A stretch of 57,037 nucleotides of DNA from Actinobacillus sp. (GTDB lineage Bacteria > Pseudomonadota > Gammaproteobacteria > Enterobacterales > Pasteurellaceae). The stretch is taken from NCBI GenBank assembly GCA_020026115.1, contig JAHHQY010000004.1, forward strand, positions 1 to 57,037, read 5' to 3'. A program made the position numbers and the translations under genes. Of this stretch, positions 35,683-43,901 are shown in pieces. The stretch's first letter is position 1; each line of letters starts with the position of its first letter. Below the pieces are notes generated by a model. That model did no database searches, was not told the origin of the DNA, and worked only from the letters and a program-made list of their open reading frames with translations.

Positions 35683-37596
35683 GTGTTTCAACATTATCTT
35701 CGTTATCTATTTTTATCTTTCTTCGTTCTTTTTACCCTACCTGCATTAGCAGAAAAAACAGATTTTAAACAATATGTTACTGAAATCGAACAACGTTTAG
35801 ATCGCGCAGGCAATCTTTATCAAGAAGAAAAAACCGATGAAGCTCGCCAAACGGTACAAATGGCTTATTTTGAATTATTCGAAAATCTTGAAGGCCCAAT
35901 CCGAATTAATTTTTCTGCGAAAAAAAGTTATCAAATGGAAGCAACCTTTGGGCAAATTCGCAAAATGATGGGAAAAAATGCCCCGCTTGCGGAAGTGATG
36001 AATAAAATTCACGGCCTAAAACAAGATTTAGACGAAGTTCTCCCTGCCTTAGAAAATGGTCATCAACTCACCGCTGAAGGCCAACACGATGTATATTCTC
36101 AAGACAATATTGCCTATCACTGGCAACAAAGTTTCCGTAAAATTGATGACAATTTAGCCGCAATGATTTCTGCCTACCAAAAAGGTGATTTCAAACAAGC
36201 GAGCCATCTTGCTCAACAAGCTCAATATCAAGGCTATAAAAATTCACAATTAGAAGAAGCCGTTCGTTTGCATCGTTCTGCAAAAACGGATAGTTCTATT
36301 AACCATCAATTTTATACTTTAATTAAACTTGCCAAAGAACCTAATCAAATTGAAGAATTAGCTTATCAAACAACCCTTTTATTACAGGATGTTGAAGAAA
36401 ACTTACCGAATTTACCAACGCTAAATCCTGAACAAAAAATTACAGCAGACGATGAAGTTCTTATCGCTGATGAAGATATTCCAAATAATAACTGGGCGGA
36501 AATCAGCAAAACCATCAATGAACAAATCCAAGATGCGATTAAACTTTACGCTCAAAATGAAACGAACAAAGCCATTCTTTCGGTGCAAGACACCTATTTC
36601 GATGTGTTTGAAAATTCAGGTTTTGAAGCAAAAGTAGGTTCTCGCGACAGTAAATTTAAAGCGCAATTAGAAGGCTATTTCACACGCTTAGTCAGTTTAA
36701 TGAAAGCGCAACAAAGTCTTGATGCATTGCAAGAACAAGCCACAGGCCTTGCTGACGACTTAGCGCAAGCCGTGAATATGGTTCAAGGCGGTAGCGAAAA
36801 TGAGTGGTCCATGTTCTTATATAGCTTGCTTATTATTTTCCGCGAAGGCTTAGAAGCCTTACTGATTGTGGCTGCGATCGTCACTTATTTAGTGAAAAAT
36901 AAACATGAAGATAAATTACCTGTTATTCGTCAATCTGTTTATGTTGCCTTAGTTGCGAGTGTGATTACTGCGGTTATTTTCCAACTTATCTTCAGCAATG
37001 CTGGCGCAAGCCGTGAATTACTTGAAGGCTTCACGATGATTTTCGCTGTGATTATGCTCTTTATGATGAGTTACTGGTTACTTTCAAAAGTAGAAGCACA
37101 TAACTGGAAACGCTATTTAGAAGGCAAAATTTCTACGGCATTAACCACCGGCTCTTTAGTGGGGCTTTGGTTAACGAGCTTCCTCGCTGTTTATCGCGAA
37201 GGTGCTGAAACCGTACTTTTCTATTACGCTCTTGCTGCAGACGCACAAAGCGCAATGGGTTACCTTTATTTATTAGCTGGTTTCCTCGTAGGTTTAATCT
37301 TGCTTGCCATTTGTTATTTCGTTATGCGCTATACCGTTGTGCAATTACCACTTAAACCATTTTTTATGTTCACCGGTTCCTTTATGTATTTAATGGCCTT
37401 TGTTTTTGCCGGCAAATCCGTCTTGGAATTAGTGGAAGGTAAATTATTCCAACCAACCTTGGTGGCCAATGCGCCTGAAATTCCATGGTTAGGAATCTAC
37501 CCTTATGTGGAAACCTTAATTCCACAAGCTCTTTTAATCATCGCTGCTATTTTTGCCTTGTTCTATATGAAATATCAAAGTAAACGTACAGCCTAA
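35683..37596 (+). CDS. FTR1-family high-affinity iron permease
   Basis: 637 residues from a GTG codon (TAAGGG nine bases upstream). A signal peptide or first helix (MFQHYLRYLFLSFFVLFTLPALA) leads into a long periplasmic helical region of about 360 residues containing two similar halves (EQRLDRAG..., NEQIQDAIK...), then seven membrane helices of the FTR1 type. Two REXXE iron motifs are present: R387-E391 (REGLE) and R505-E509 (REGAE). It corresponds to Cj1658 of Campylobacter and FetM of enterobacteria, and takes iron delivered by the P19 protein encoded next. Confidence 0.92.
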   Translation: MFQHYLRYLFLSFFVLFTLPALAEKTDFKQYVTEIEQRLDRAGNLYQEEKTDEARQTVQMAYFELFENLEGPIRINFSAKKSYQMEATFGQIRKMMGKNAPLAEVMNKIHGLKQDLDEVLPALENGHQLTAEGQHDVYSQDNIAYHWQQSFRKIDDNLAAMISAYQKGDFKQASHLAQQAQYQGYKNSQLEEAVRLHRSAKTDSSINHQFYTLIKLAKEPNQIEELAYQTTLLLQDVEENLPNLPTLNPEQKITADDEVLIADEDIPNNNWAEISKTINEQIQDAIKLYAQNETNKAILSVQDTYFDVFENSGFEAKVGSRDSKFKAQLEGYFTRLVSLMKAQQSLDALQEQATGLADDLAQAVNMVQGGSENEWSMFLYSLLIIFREGLEALLIVAAIVTYLVKNKHEDKLPVIRQSVYVALVASVITAVIFQLIFSNAGASRELLEGFTMIFAVIMLFMMSYWLLSKVEAHNWKRYLEGKISTALTTGSLVGLWLTSFLAVYREGAETVLFYYALAADAQSAMGYLYLLAGFLVGLILLAICYFVMRYTVVQLPLKPFFMFTGSFMYLMAFVFAGKSVLELVEGKLFQPTLVANAPEIPWLGIYPYVETLIPQALLIIAAIFALFYMKYQSKRTA

Positions 37597-37633
37597 TTTT
37601 TAACCCGAAATACTTACATTTAGGAGATTAAGT

Positions 37634-38155
37634 ATGAAAAAGACCTTAGTTGCAGCTGCATTAGCAGCAGGTGTATTATCCGCACCATCCGCATTAGCTT
37701 TTGAAGAATTCCCAATTGGTGAACCTGTAAATATCAACGGTATGGAAATTGCCGCGGTTTACTTAGAACCTGTAGATATGGAACCTCGCGGTATGGGTTT
37801 ATCAGCAAAAGAATCTGACATTCACTTAGAAGCTGATATTCACGCTTTAAACGGTAACAAAAACGGTTTCGGTGAAGGTGAATGGATTCCTTACTTAACT
37901 ATCGAATACAAATTAACCAACCTTGATACAGGTAAAGTTCAAGAAGGTAAATTTATGCCAATGGTTGCAAGTGATGGTCCTCACTACGGCGCGAATATCA
38001 AAATGATGGGCGCAGGTAACTATAAAGTAACTTACCACATCGATCCGCCACCAAAAGGTGGTATGCACCGTCACACTGACGCTAACACAGGTGTTGGTAA
38101 ATTCTGGAAACCATTTGACGTTTCTTACGAATTTAAATTCACTGGTTTAAAATAA
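37634..38155 (+). CDS. Periplasmic P19/Tpd iron-binding protein
   Basis: 173 residues. Signal peptide MKKTLVAAALAAGVLSAPSALA. The mature protein is of the Tpd/P19/FetP family, an immunoglobulin-like dimeric copper- and iron-binding protein. Likely metal ligands: HLE in DIHLEADIHA, methionines of FMPMVASD, and HIDPPPKGGMHRHTDANTG. AGGAG precedes the ATG. Strong codon bias compared with neighbours and a hairpin behind it suggest it is the most abundant product of the operon. Confidence 0.93.
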   Translation: MKKTLVAAALAAGVLSAPSALAFEEFPIGEPVNINGMEIAAVYLEPVDMEPRGMGLSAKESDIHLEADIHALNGNKNGFGEGEWIPYLTIEYKLTNLDTGKVQEGKFMPMVASDGPHYGANIKMMGAGNYKVTYHIDPPPKGGMHRHTDANTGVGKFWKPFDVSYEFKFTGLK

Positions 38156-38174
38156 TCTCTGAATTTCTTTTTTC

Positions 38175-38209
38175 AAACCAATAGGTTGCGCAAGCGACCT
38201 ATTGGTTTT
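38175..38209 (+). terminator. Attenuating hairpin after the P19 gene
   Basis: Eleven-base arms AACCAATAGGT / ACCTATTGGTT with a ten-base loop that can itself close (GCGCAAGCG-like), then TTTT. Probably partial, as six operon genes follow on the same strand. Confidence 0.7.
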
Positions 38210-38277
38210 GCCGTTTAAAAGCTTTCTTTTTCGGTTTAACCTGAACTGTCGAAACTCGCACTGCGCAGGAATATATT

Positions 38278-39687
38278 ATGAACTACTTTTTTACTTTCCT
38301 TTTACAACCTATTTTGCCCTTAGCCATACTGCTAGGCTGCCTTTGGACAAACTATACAAAAATTAATCTAAAACGTTTAACCTGGCTCACTTTATTAGGC
38401 TTAACCTTTGGCGCACTTTTTGCTTTAAATTGGCTTTCTGGACAAAAAGTTTTATTAGCCTTTAACAGCGGTTTAATCACCCTTTATCTGCTCTTTTTCT
38501 TAAGTCAATTCAGCCGTAAAACACATTTTGCCTTATTTTGGCAAACCATTTTCGCCTTTATTGCAGGGGCTTTATGGGCAAGTGACCCAAATATTCATCT
38601 CATCACCAATACCGATGTCATCAATACGCCCTTTTTACTCAATTTAAGTGCCGTTATTTTAGGCCTTATGTTTTGTATTTTTGTGGTGGGCTGGCTTCGC
38701 ATTCTCTTTCAACAAGCCCATGCAAGTAACCAATTTAAAATGATTCGTTGGGTCTTAATGAGCGCGGTTATTGTTGTTTTACTCTTGCCTTTATCTGGTA
38801 ATGTGCTTCTTAGCCTAATGAAATTACAACTTATCGACTTAACTAAATTACGTTTAAGCTATGTCGCGAAAGTGAATGATTTAACTAATTACTTCAACTA
38901 TATCAACAGTTTAATTTTATTTATTTTAATCGCAACTTTTGCTTGGAAAGTTTACTTACCTCGTAAAGCCCAAGCTTTGGCGGAAAGCATGCCCATTGTT
39001 AAACGTCAAAAACTGGCTTTGCAATACAACGCGAAACGAAGCTTAATTTTCGGTGCGAGTGTGATTTTTATCACCTTAGCCAGTCAGCTTTATTGGGATC
39101 GCGTTGCTTCTTTACCCCCAGCTTTATCTGAATCGACTTACCTAACCATGCAAAAGGATAATGCCGTTCATATTCCTATTGAGAGCGTGCGTGATGGCGA
39201 CTTACACCGTTTTATTTGGGTTGCAAGTGACGGGCGTGCCATTCGTTTCTTTATTATTAACCGTTCTGACAAAAAATTAAGTTTAGCGACGGTTTTTGAT
39301 GCTTGTTTATTATGTGGCGATGACGGTTATGTTGTTGATGGCGATAAATTAATGTGCGTAGCTTGTGGCGTGCGTTTATTCATTCCTTCCGTAGGTAAAC
39401 CAGGTGGTTGTAATCCAATTCCAATTGATGGATGGAAAGAAAGCGAAAACGAAGTGATTGTTCCTAAAAAATCCTTACTCGCGGGGGCTAACTACTTCTC
39501 TACCGTTATGGAAATTGAGGTCGTAGACCCTGTAAGCTTGGAAAAACTCACCAATAAAAAAGCGAATTATCGTTACGATTACAACGACAACACGTACTTT
39601 TTTACCAGTGAAGAAAACCAAAACTTATTCCGCGAACATCCTGAAAACTATGTCGCAAGCGAAAATGCCCCGCAGGAGAATGAATAA
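38278..39687 (+). CDS. FtrD-like Fe-S membrane protein (DUF2318)
   Basis: 469 residues. About eight hydrophobic helices up to residue 270, then a periplasmic domain with cysteines C343, C346, C360, C363 and one near 381 (ACLLCGD, MCVACGVR, GGCNP), the DUF2318 pattern. The last 55 residues, from DPVS (D417), follow the YHS-domain outline (DPV...YNDNTYFFTSEEN...F..HPENY) but the usual cysteines are Ser and Asn. It probably passes electrons for iron reduction or oxidation at the permease. AGGA precedes the ATG. A repeat copy is inside the gene (39045-39060, read IFGAS). Confidence 0.88.
   Translation: MNYFFTFLLQPILPLAILLGCLWTNYTKINLKRLTWLTLLGLTFGALFALNWLSGQKVLLAFNSGLITLYLLFFLSQFSRKTHFALFWQTIFAFIAGALWASDPNIHLITNTDVINTPFLLNLSAVILGLMFCIFVVGWLRILFQQAHASNQFKMIRWVLMSAVIVVLLLPLSGNVLLSLMKLQLIDLTKLRLSYVAKVNDLTNYFNYINSLILFILIATFAWKVYLPRKAQALAESMPIVKRQKLALQYNAKRSLIFGASVIFITLASQLYWDRVASLPPALSESTYLTMQKDNAVHIPIESVRDGDLHRFIWVASDGRAIRFFIINRSDKKLSLATVFDACLLCGDDGYVVDGDKLMCVACGVRLFIPSVGKPGGCNPIPIDGWKESENEVIVPKKSLLAGANYFSTVMEIEVVDPVSLEKLTNKKANYRYDYNDNTYFFTSEENQNLFREHPENYVASENAPQENE
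39045..39060 (+). repeat. Uptake-like repeat inside the FtrD-like gene
   Basis: AATTTTCGGTGCGAGT, read in the coding direction as Ile-Phe-Gly-Ala-Ser in a membrane helix. Confidence 0.7.
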
Positions 39688-39689
39688 AC

Positions 39690-41027
39690 ATGCTAGCAAG
39701 AATGTTATGCCAATCTTGGCGTTTTGGTTTAAAGCGCAAAATGTTATCGATTTTCACCATTTTTTTAGCGGCGGGACTGGTTTCCGCCCTTCTTGCGGTA
39801 TCCATTGATATCGGCGATAAAATGGCAAAAGAAATGAAATCTTACGGCGCGAATATTTTAGTCGAACCGGCCAGCACAGCCATTTTAAGTGGCCAAGCTG
39901 GCGTAAATGATTTATCCATGCAAGACTTTTTAGACGAAAAAGAATTGCCGAATGTGAAAGATATTTTCTGGCGCAATAATATTGTCGGCTTTGCCCCTTT
40001 ATTAAGAGCAGAAGTTTTTGCCACTCGCGCCGAAAATTCCGCCTCAACGACAAATGCAAAAAAAGTTCATATTTTAGGGACTTTTTTTGACCATGATATT
40101 GATGTTCCTGATGAAGAAGGCTTCCACACAGGTCAACGCATTATTAGTCCTTATTGGCAAGTTGATGGGGATTGGGTTGACGACAGCGCGAAAGAACTTC
40201 ATTTTGGCGATGTGGTGCCAGCTTTAATCGGGAAAAAATTAGCCGAAAAATATCACTGGAAAAAAGGCGATACTCTTACCCTTTCTTACCATAACGGCGA
40301 TGAAGTTCATTCTTTAACTGTGCATTTAACCGGCGTTTTATCCACGGGTGGCGAAGAAGAAAATGACATCGTTCTGCCTTTAATTTCTGCTCAATCTTTA
40401 CTTAATTTAGAAGGTAAAATTCAAGGAATTAAAGTTTCCGCTTTAACCGTACCTGAAAACGAACTTTCTCGCCGAGCAAGAAAAGACAGCGATTCCTTAA
40501 ATGCGGCGGAATATGACCGTTGGTACTGCACAGCTTATGTCTCTTCCATTGCCCTACAATTAGAAGAAGCCATTTCTACCGCGGTGGTGAAACCAATTTG
40601 GCAAGTTGCCGCTTCTGAAGGTGTCGTTATTAAAAAAATCCAACTTTTATTAGGTGTCGTCACCTTAGCGGCCGTTGTTGCTGCCGCGATGGGGATTGCC
40701 TCTTTAATGACCACATCTATTATTGAGCGCAGTAAAGAAATTGGCTTAATGAAAGCCCTTGGCGCCCATCAATGGCAAATTGTGTTACTTTTCTACTGCG
40801 AAGCTATTATGAGCGCCTTAATCGGAGGCTTATTTGGCTGTTTAGCCGGTTGGGGCTTGGCAAAATTCATCGGTATGGCACTTTTTGGCTCACCTTTAAC
40901 TTTTGCTTGGATTGTCGTACCTTGCGTTTTGGTTTTAGCCATTTTAATCGCCTTAATTGGTACTTGGTTCCCTGCTCATCGAATTGCACGCTTATACCCT
41001 GTGGAGGTGTTATATGGCCGTCAGTAA
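39690..41027 (+). CDS. FtsX/MacB-type ABC permease, first
   Basis: 445 residues. An N-terminal membrane helix (MLSIFTIFLAAGLVSALLAVS), a periplasmic domain of about 270 residues of MacB-PCD type, then three helices with the FtsX signature (SIIERSKEIGLMKALGAHQWQI). Such proteins usually do not carry solutes through the membrane but transmit force from the ATPase to the periplasm. GGAG is placed before the ATG, two bases after the preceding stop. Equivalent to Cj1661 in the Campylobacter P19 locus. A repeat copy lies inside (40023-40038), coded TRAEN. Confidence 0.88.
   Translation: MLARMLCQSWRFGLKRKMLSIFTIFLAAGLVSALLAVSIDIGDKMAKEMKSYGANILVEPASTAILSGQAGVNDLSMQDFLDEKELPNVKDIFWRNNIVGFAPLLRAEVFATRAENSASTTNAKKVHILGTFFDHDIDVPDEEGFHTGQRIISPYWQVDGDWVDDSAKELHFGDVVPALIGKKLAEKYHWKKGDTLTLSYHNGDEVHSLTVHLTGVLSTGGEEENDIVLPLISAQSLLNLEGKIQGIKVSALTVPENELSRRARKDSDSLNAAEYDRWYCTAYVSSIALQLEEAISTAVVKPIWQVAASEGVVIKKIQLLLGVVTLAAVVAAAMGIASLMTTSIIERSKEIGLMKALGAHQWQIVLLFYCEAIMSALIGGLFGCLAGWGLAKFIGMALFGSPLTFAWIVVPCVLVLAILIALIGTWFPAHRIARLYPVEVLYGRQ
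40023..40038 (-). repeat. Uptake-like repeat inside the first FtsX permease gene
   Basis: ACTCGCGCCGAAAATT, full match, read as Thr-Arg-Ala-Glu-Asn in the periplasmic domain. Confidence 0.75.
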
Positions 41028-42165
41028 TTTACCTCGACATAATAATGAAATGTTTTGGCGCTTAGTTTTTCGCGCTTTACGTTTAAAATTACAACGGGTT
41101 CTAATTATTTTTTCTGCTTTAACTGTGGGGGCGTCCATTGTTACGGCGATGTCTGCGGTTTATTTTGATATCAATACCAAAATGAGCCAAGAATTACGTA
41201 CTTTTGGGGCTAACTTTTATATTGGTGGCAATAATAGCGGTTTGATTAAAGAAAAAGCGATCTTACAAATTTTGCAACAAGCACCAAAAGGCTTAATTAC
41301 AGCAGCAAGTCCCTATTTATACGGGGTTGCACGCAGTGAACAAGAAAAAATTGTTCTTATGGGCGTTTGGTTTCAAGATATGAAAACACTCGCACCTTAT
41401 TGGCAAATTACAGGCTCTCGTATTAACGTTAATTTTGACCAACGCAATGCCATGATTGGTAAAAGTTTGGCTGATCGTTTGGAATTAAAAGTAGGAAGTT
41501 CGTTAACCTTAATTAAAAATAACGGGGAAACTCACACCTTCACTTTAAAAGGGATTATTGAAAGTGGCGATGCCACAGATAATATGCTTGTGGTTAATTT
41601 ACCTTTTGCACAGCAATGGCTTGATAAACCAGGACTTGTCACGAATGCTCAAATGAATGTGCGAGATGATAAAGGGCAGGTACAGGCTTTTGCTCAAAAA
41701 TTACAGGCAGAATATCCCGATTTAGATATTCACCCAATCTTAAAAGTTTCCGCTTCTGAGGGGCAAATTTTAGATAAAATTAAAGGGTTAATGGGGCTAA
41801 TTTCCTTAGTTATTTTAGTGTTAGCCACACTTTGTGTTAACACCACCCTCATTGCTATTGTAGGTGAACGCGCGCAAGAGTTTGCTTTACAAAAAGCATT
41901 AGGTGCCAAACAAAAAGATATTGTGCGTCAAATTGTAACGGAAATTTTAATTATCGCTCTTTTAGCGACCTTAACCGGGCTTGGTTTAGGTTACTTATTA
42001 GCGCAAATGCTCGGCTTAACGGTTTTCCATGCTTATATCGATATGCGCTTACCTGTGATACCTATTACAATTTTCTTATCCTTATTAGTTGCGGCTATTT
42101 CGGTTATCGTGCCAACACGTCGTGCCTTACAAATTGAAATGGCAAACATTTTAAAAGGGGAATAA
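41014..42165 (+). CDS. FtsX/MacB-type ABC permease, second
   Basis: 383 residues from the ATG at 41014, which has GGAGG seven bases upstream; the frame stays open further back, inside the preceding gene, but without a comparable site. Same layout as its partner: helix (VLIIFSALTVGASIVTAMSAV), periplasmic domain, then three helices with ERAQEFALQKALGAKQKDI. It overlaps the first permease gene by 14 bases, so translation is coupled and equal amounts are likely. Equivalent to Cj1662. Confidence 0.88.
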   Translation: MAVSNLPRHNNEMFWRLVFRALRLKLQRVLIIFSALTVGASIVTAMSAVYFDINTKMSQELRTFGANFYIGGNNSGLIKEKAILQILQQAPKGLITAASPYLYGVARSEQEKIVLMGVWFQDMKTLAPYWQITGSRINVNFDQRNAMIGKSLADRLELKVGSSLTLIKNNGETHTFTLKGIIESGDATDNMLVVNLPFAQQWLDKPGLVTNAQMNVRDDKGQVQAFAQKLQAEYPDLDIHPILKVSASEGQILDKIKGLMGLISLVILVLATLCVNTTLIAIVGERAQEFALQKALGAKQKDIVRQIVTEILIIALLATLTGLGLGYLLAQMLGLTVFHAYIDMRLPVIPITIFLSLLVAAISVIVPTRRALQIEMANILKGE

Positions 42166-42176
42166 AAGGACAACTT

Positions 42177-42857
42177 ATGAAAAATACAGTCATTGAAACA
42201 AAACATTTATATAAACGCTTTGGGCAAGTCACCGCCTTAGAAGATATCAATATTCAAATTAAAGAAGGGGAATTTGTGGCCATTATGGGAGCTTCAGGTT
42301 CAGGCAAAACAACCTTAATGAATATTCTAACAGGGCTTGATACTGCAAGTGATGGCGTGGTAATGCTTGATGGTATTGATACCGCGCAATTAGACGAAAT
42401 GGGACGACAACGCTTTCGCGCCGAAAAAATCGGTTTAGTCTTCCAACAATTCCATTTAATTCCTTATTTAACGGCATTAGAAAACGTGATGTTGGCTCAA
42501 TATTATCATAGCGTCGTTGATGAAAAAGCCGCGAAAGCCGTTCTCGAGCAAGTAGGTTTAGGCCATCGTATTGACCACCGCCCTAATCAACTTTCAGGGG
42601 GTGAACAACAACGTGTTTGTATTGCTCGCGCCTTAGTAAATGAGCCACCCGTTATTTTTGCCGATGAACCAACGGGAAATCTTGATGAAAAAAATGAACA
42701 GTTGGTTTTAGAATTACTGACCGACTTAAATAAACAAGGACGCACCATTGTTATGGTTACGCATAACCCTGAACTTGGGGAATTAACCGATCGCACCATT
42801 TATTTACAACACGGTAAATTTTTACGCGAAGAAATCAATTCGCCTTTAGGGAAGTAA
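42177..42857 (+). CDS. ABC transporter ATPase of the P19 iron system
   Basis: 226 residues, MacB/LolD-type ATPase. Walker A GASGSGKTT, Q-loop FQQFHLIPYLTALENV, signature LSGGEQQRVCIARAL, Walker B PVIFADEPTGNLD, switch histidine in VTHNPELG. It drives the two FtsX-type permeases just upstream (11-base gap). AAGGA precedes the ATG. A repeat copy is inside the gene, coded FRAEK. Confidence 0.92.
   Translation: MKNTVIETKHLYKRFGQVTALEDINIQIKEGEFVAIMGASGSGKTTLMNILTGLDTASDGVVMLDGIDTAQLDEMGRQRFRAEKIGLVFQQFHLIPYLTALENVMLAQYYHSVVDEKAAKAVLEQVGLGHRIDHRPNQLSGGEQQRVCIARALVNEPPVIFADEPTGNLDEKNEQLVLELLTDLNKQGRTIVMVTHNPELGELTDRTIYLQHGKFLREEINSPLGK
42415..42430 (-). repeat. Uptake-like repeat inside the ATPase gene
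   Basis: TTCGCGCCGAAAAAAT, core intact, first base of the 12-mer (AC) altered; read as Phe-Arg-Ala-Glu-Lys. Confidence 0.6.
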
Positions 42858-42859
42858 TT

Positions 42860-43354
42860 ATGCGTAAAGTGGCCCGCCTTTTTTTTAATATGCTGATGCT
42901 TTTTCTTCTTAGCGCTACATTAAGCGCTTGCCAAGAGGAAAAAGCGCGCCTTGGAGCCACAGCCCCGCCTTTAGCTTTATACTCAGCGAAAGGCGAGGCC
43001 ATCACCTTAGAACAATTTAAAGGCAAACCGCTTTTAATTAATTTTTGGTCTCAAAGTTGTGGTATGTGTATTGTTGAATTGCGCACTTTTGCCCAATTTC
43101 AGCAAAAATACCCACAAAAAATGCAGGTACTCGCCATCAATATTGACGGTGGAAAAGGCAACTTAAGTAAACTTTTAGCTAAAGAGAACTTCCCTTTTCT
43201 CATCGGCATTGACCAAATGAATATTACTGCGGAACGTTTTCAACTTGTTGGTACGCCCACAACCTTTTATCTTGATTCAACGGGGAAAATTCTGCAAAAA
43301 TTTGAAAGTATGATCCCTGACGAAACATTAGAAAGCCTCTTTAAAGGTCAATAA
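42860..43354 (+). CDS. TlpA-like thioredoxin-fold lipoprotein
   Basis: 164 residues. The lipobox LSAC places the lipidated cysteine at C24, so it is membrane-anchored and faces the periplasm. The thioredoxin fold carries the active site C67-G-M-C70 after FWSQS, and a cis-proline loop VGTPTTFYLD. It is of the TlpA/ResA class that reduces specific periplasmic thiols; here it probably serves the cysteines of the FtrD-like protein or haem attachment of the adjacent cytochrome. Two bases after the ATPase gene. Confidence 0.9.
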   Translation: MRKVARLFFNMLMLFLLSATLSACQEEKARLGATAPPLALYSAKGEAITLEQFKGKPLLINFWSQSCGMCIVELRTFAQFQQKYPQKMQVLAINIDGGKGNLSKLLAKENFPFLIGIDQMNITAERFQLVGTPTTFYLDSTGKILQKFESMIPDETLESLFKGQ

Positions 43355-43355
43355 T

Positions 43356-43697
43356 ATGCAAAAATTTTTCCTTCTTTGTGCGCTATTTTTCTTCATTTTC
43401 CCCGCACAAGCCGTTGATACGGTTCAAAAAAAAGAAGAAAACGCCATCACTTTTGATTTTGCTAATGGCTCGCGCATTTACAAAAAAAATTGCGCCACTT
43501 GCCATGGGCGTCATGGTGAGAAAAAAGCCTTCGGTTTTTCAAAACTGATTAAAAATCTTTCTCAAGATGACGTGGTGAGCGCATTAACGCGCCGAAAAAA
43601 AGGTGAAATTCAAGGCCCAGGAAACCCTGCGAAAGCTCGTCTTTCTGAGCAAGAAATGCAAGATGTTGCCGCCGTTGTGGCCAGTTTTAACCCTTAA
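43356..43697 (+). CDS. Small periplasmic c-type cytochrome
   Basis: 113 residues. Signal peptide MQKFFLLCALFFFIFPAQA. Haem site C46-A-T-C49-H50 in NCATCHGRHGEK. The C-terminal helix (LSEQEMQDVAAVVASF) is like class I cytochromes c, but the segment where the axial methionine normally sits reads EIQGPGNPAKARL and has none. One base after the TlpA-like gene, with AAGG upstream, so it is the last gene of the iron operon and a likely electron acceptor or donor for it. Confidence 0.88.
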   Translation: MQKFFLLCALFFFIFPAQAVDTVQKKEENAITFDFANGSRIYKKNCATCHGRHGEKKAFGFSKLIKNLSQDDVVSALTRRKKGEIQGPGNPAKARLSEQEMQDVAAVVASFNP

Positions 43698-43789
43698 GCG
43701 CCTAGAAACTCACGCATCGGACAGCTCAAGCCGTTTTTCGCTTAAAAAGGGAAATTTTTTACTTGAAGAAAATTTAAACATTTCACTAA

Positions 43790-43818
43790 TTGAGTTAAAA
43801 TTCGATTTATTGTAAACT
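43790..43818 (+). promoter_or_regulatory. Probable pyrG promoter
   Basis: TTGAGT (43790-43795), 17-base spacer, TAAACT (43813-43818). An 8-base inverted repeat (CGTGGTTG 43836-43843, CAACCACG 43860-43867) lies in the predicted leader and may have a regulatory role. Confidence 0.5.
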
Positions 43819-43901
43819 GTTTTCCCGTCTTTATTCGTGGTTGTTTATTGAAAAATAGGCAACCACGTTATTTATTTTCACTTCTTAACAATAGGTTTAA
43901 T

